Assembly (NCBI GenBank): GCA_030431085.1
Contig: JAUIJW010000144.1
Span: 1-6,150 of the forward strand
Length of the DNA stretch: 6,150 bases
Direction of reading: 5' to 3'
DNA from: Bacteroidia bacterium
GTDB taxonomy: Bacteria > Bacteroidota > Bacteroidia > Flavobacteriales > Flavobacteriaceae
Under the pieces are notes generated by a model that saw nothing but the letters and a program-made list of their open reading frames with translations, did no database searches and was not told the DNA's origin. Positions 6,150-6,150 of the stretch are shown here, piece by piece. The position numbers were made by a program, and so were the translations under genes. Numbering within the stretch: the first letter of the stretch is position 1; each line of letters opens with the position of its first letter.

Positions 6150-6150
6150 T

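Noticed and set aside
1..6150. Defence system, mobile element, prophage or CRISPR array
   Set aside because: No transposase, integrase, terminal inverted repeats, direct repeat arrays or known defence domains were seen; all the long frames belong to common chromosomal families and share similar AT-rich composition.

Overview
This window looks like ordinary chromosomal DNA from a member of the Bacteroidota, most likely the family Flavobacteriaceae. The sequence is AT-rich. There is no convincing Shine-Dalgarno sequence at usable spacing before any start. A TAnnTTTG-type -7 element lies upstream of mtaB. The proteins also have the character of that group: two neighbouring rhomboid proteases, a three-helix membrane-anchored endonuclease/exonuclease/phosphatase (EEP) protein, and an MltD-like lytic transglycosylase. 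The lineage is inferred from these traits, not from a marker gene.

Layout, right to left. Leftward transcription enters at the right edge, where the last codons of a gene may end about 5 bases before the first rhomboid gene. Rhomboid B (5383-6120), rhomboid A (4517-5371) and the membrane EEP protein (3478-4500) follow on the minus strand with gaps of 11 and 16 bases, so they probably form one operon. The EEP gene meets the only clear rightward gene, a small ABM-fold monooxygenase-like protein (3164-3481), tail to tail with a 4-base overlap of stop codons. A 63-base divergent region (3101-3163) then separates that gene from a second leftward run: mtaB (1766-3100), a small alpha/beta hydrolase (1103-1756), rfbC (552-1091) and a lytic transglycosylase cut by the left edge (1-533). 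Gaps in this run are 9, 11 and 18 bases, again consistent with one operon.

How the genes may work together. The right-hand operon is all membrane protein: two intact-looking intramembrane serine proteases and a phosphodiesterase-like domain that the positive-inside rule places outside the cytoplasm. The left-hand run combines tRNA modification (ms2t6A37), an unassigned hydrolase, a nucleotide-sugar epimerase for rhamnose-type surface sugars, and peptidoglycan cleavage. Three of its four products therefore have no obvious shared pathway with mtaB, and co-transcription may be historical rather than functional.

No stretch over 300 bases lacks a gene. I saw no tRNA or rRNA gene, insertion sequence, CRISPR array, phage gene, riboswitch or convincing hairpin terminator. 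I did not find a new system. The points most worth a second look are the rhomboid pair with its insertion and tail, the predicted exported EEP domain with a TTG start, and the minimal stop-codon overlap between convergent genes.
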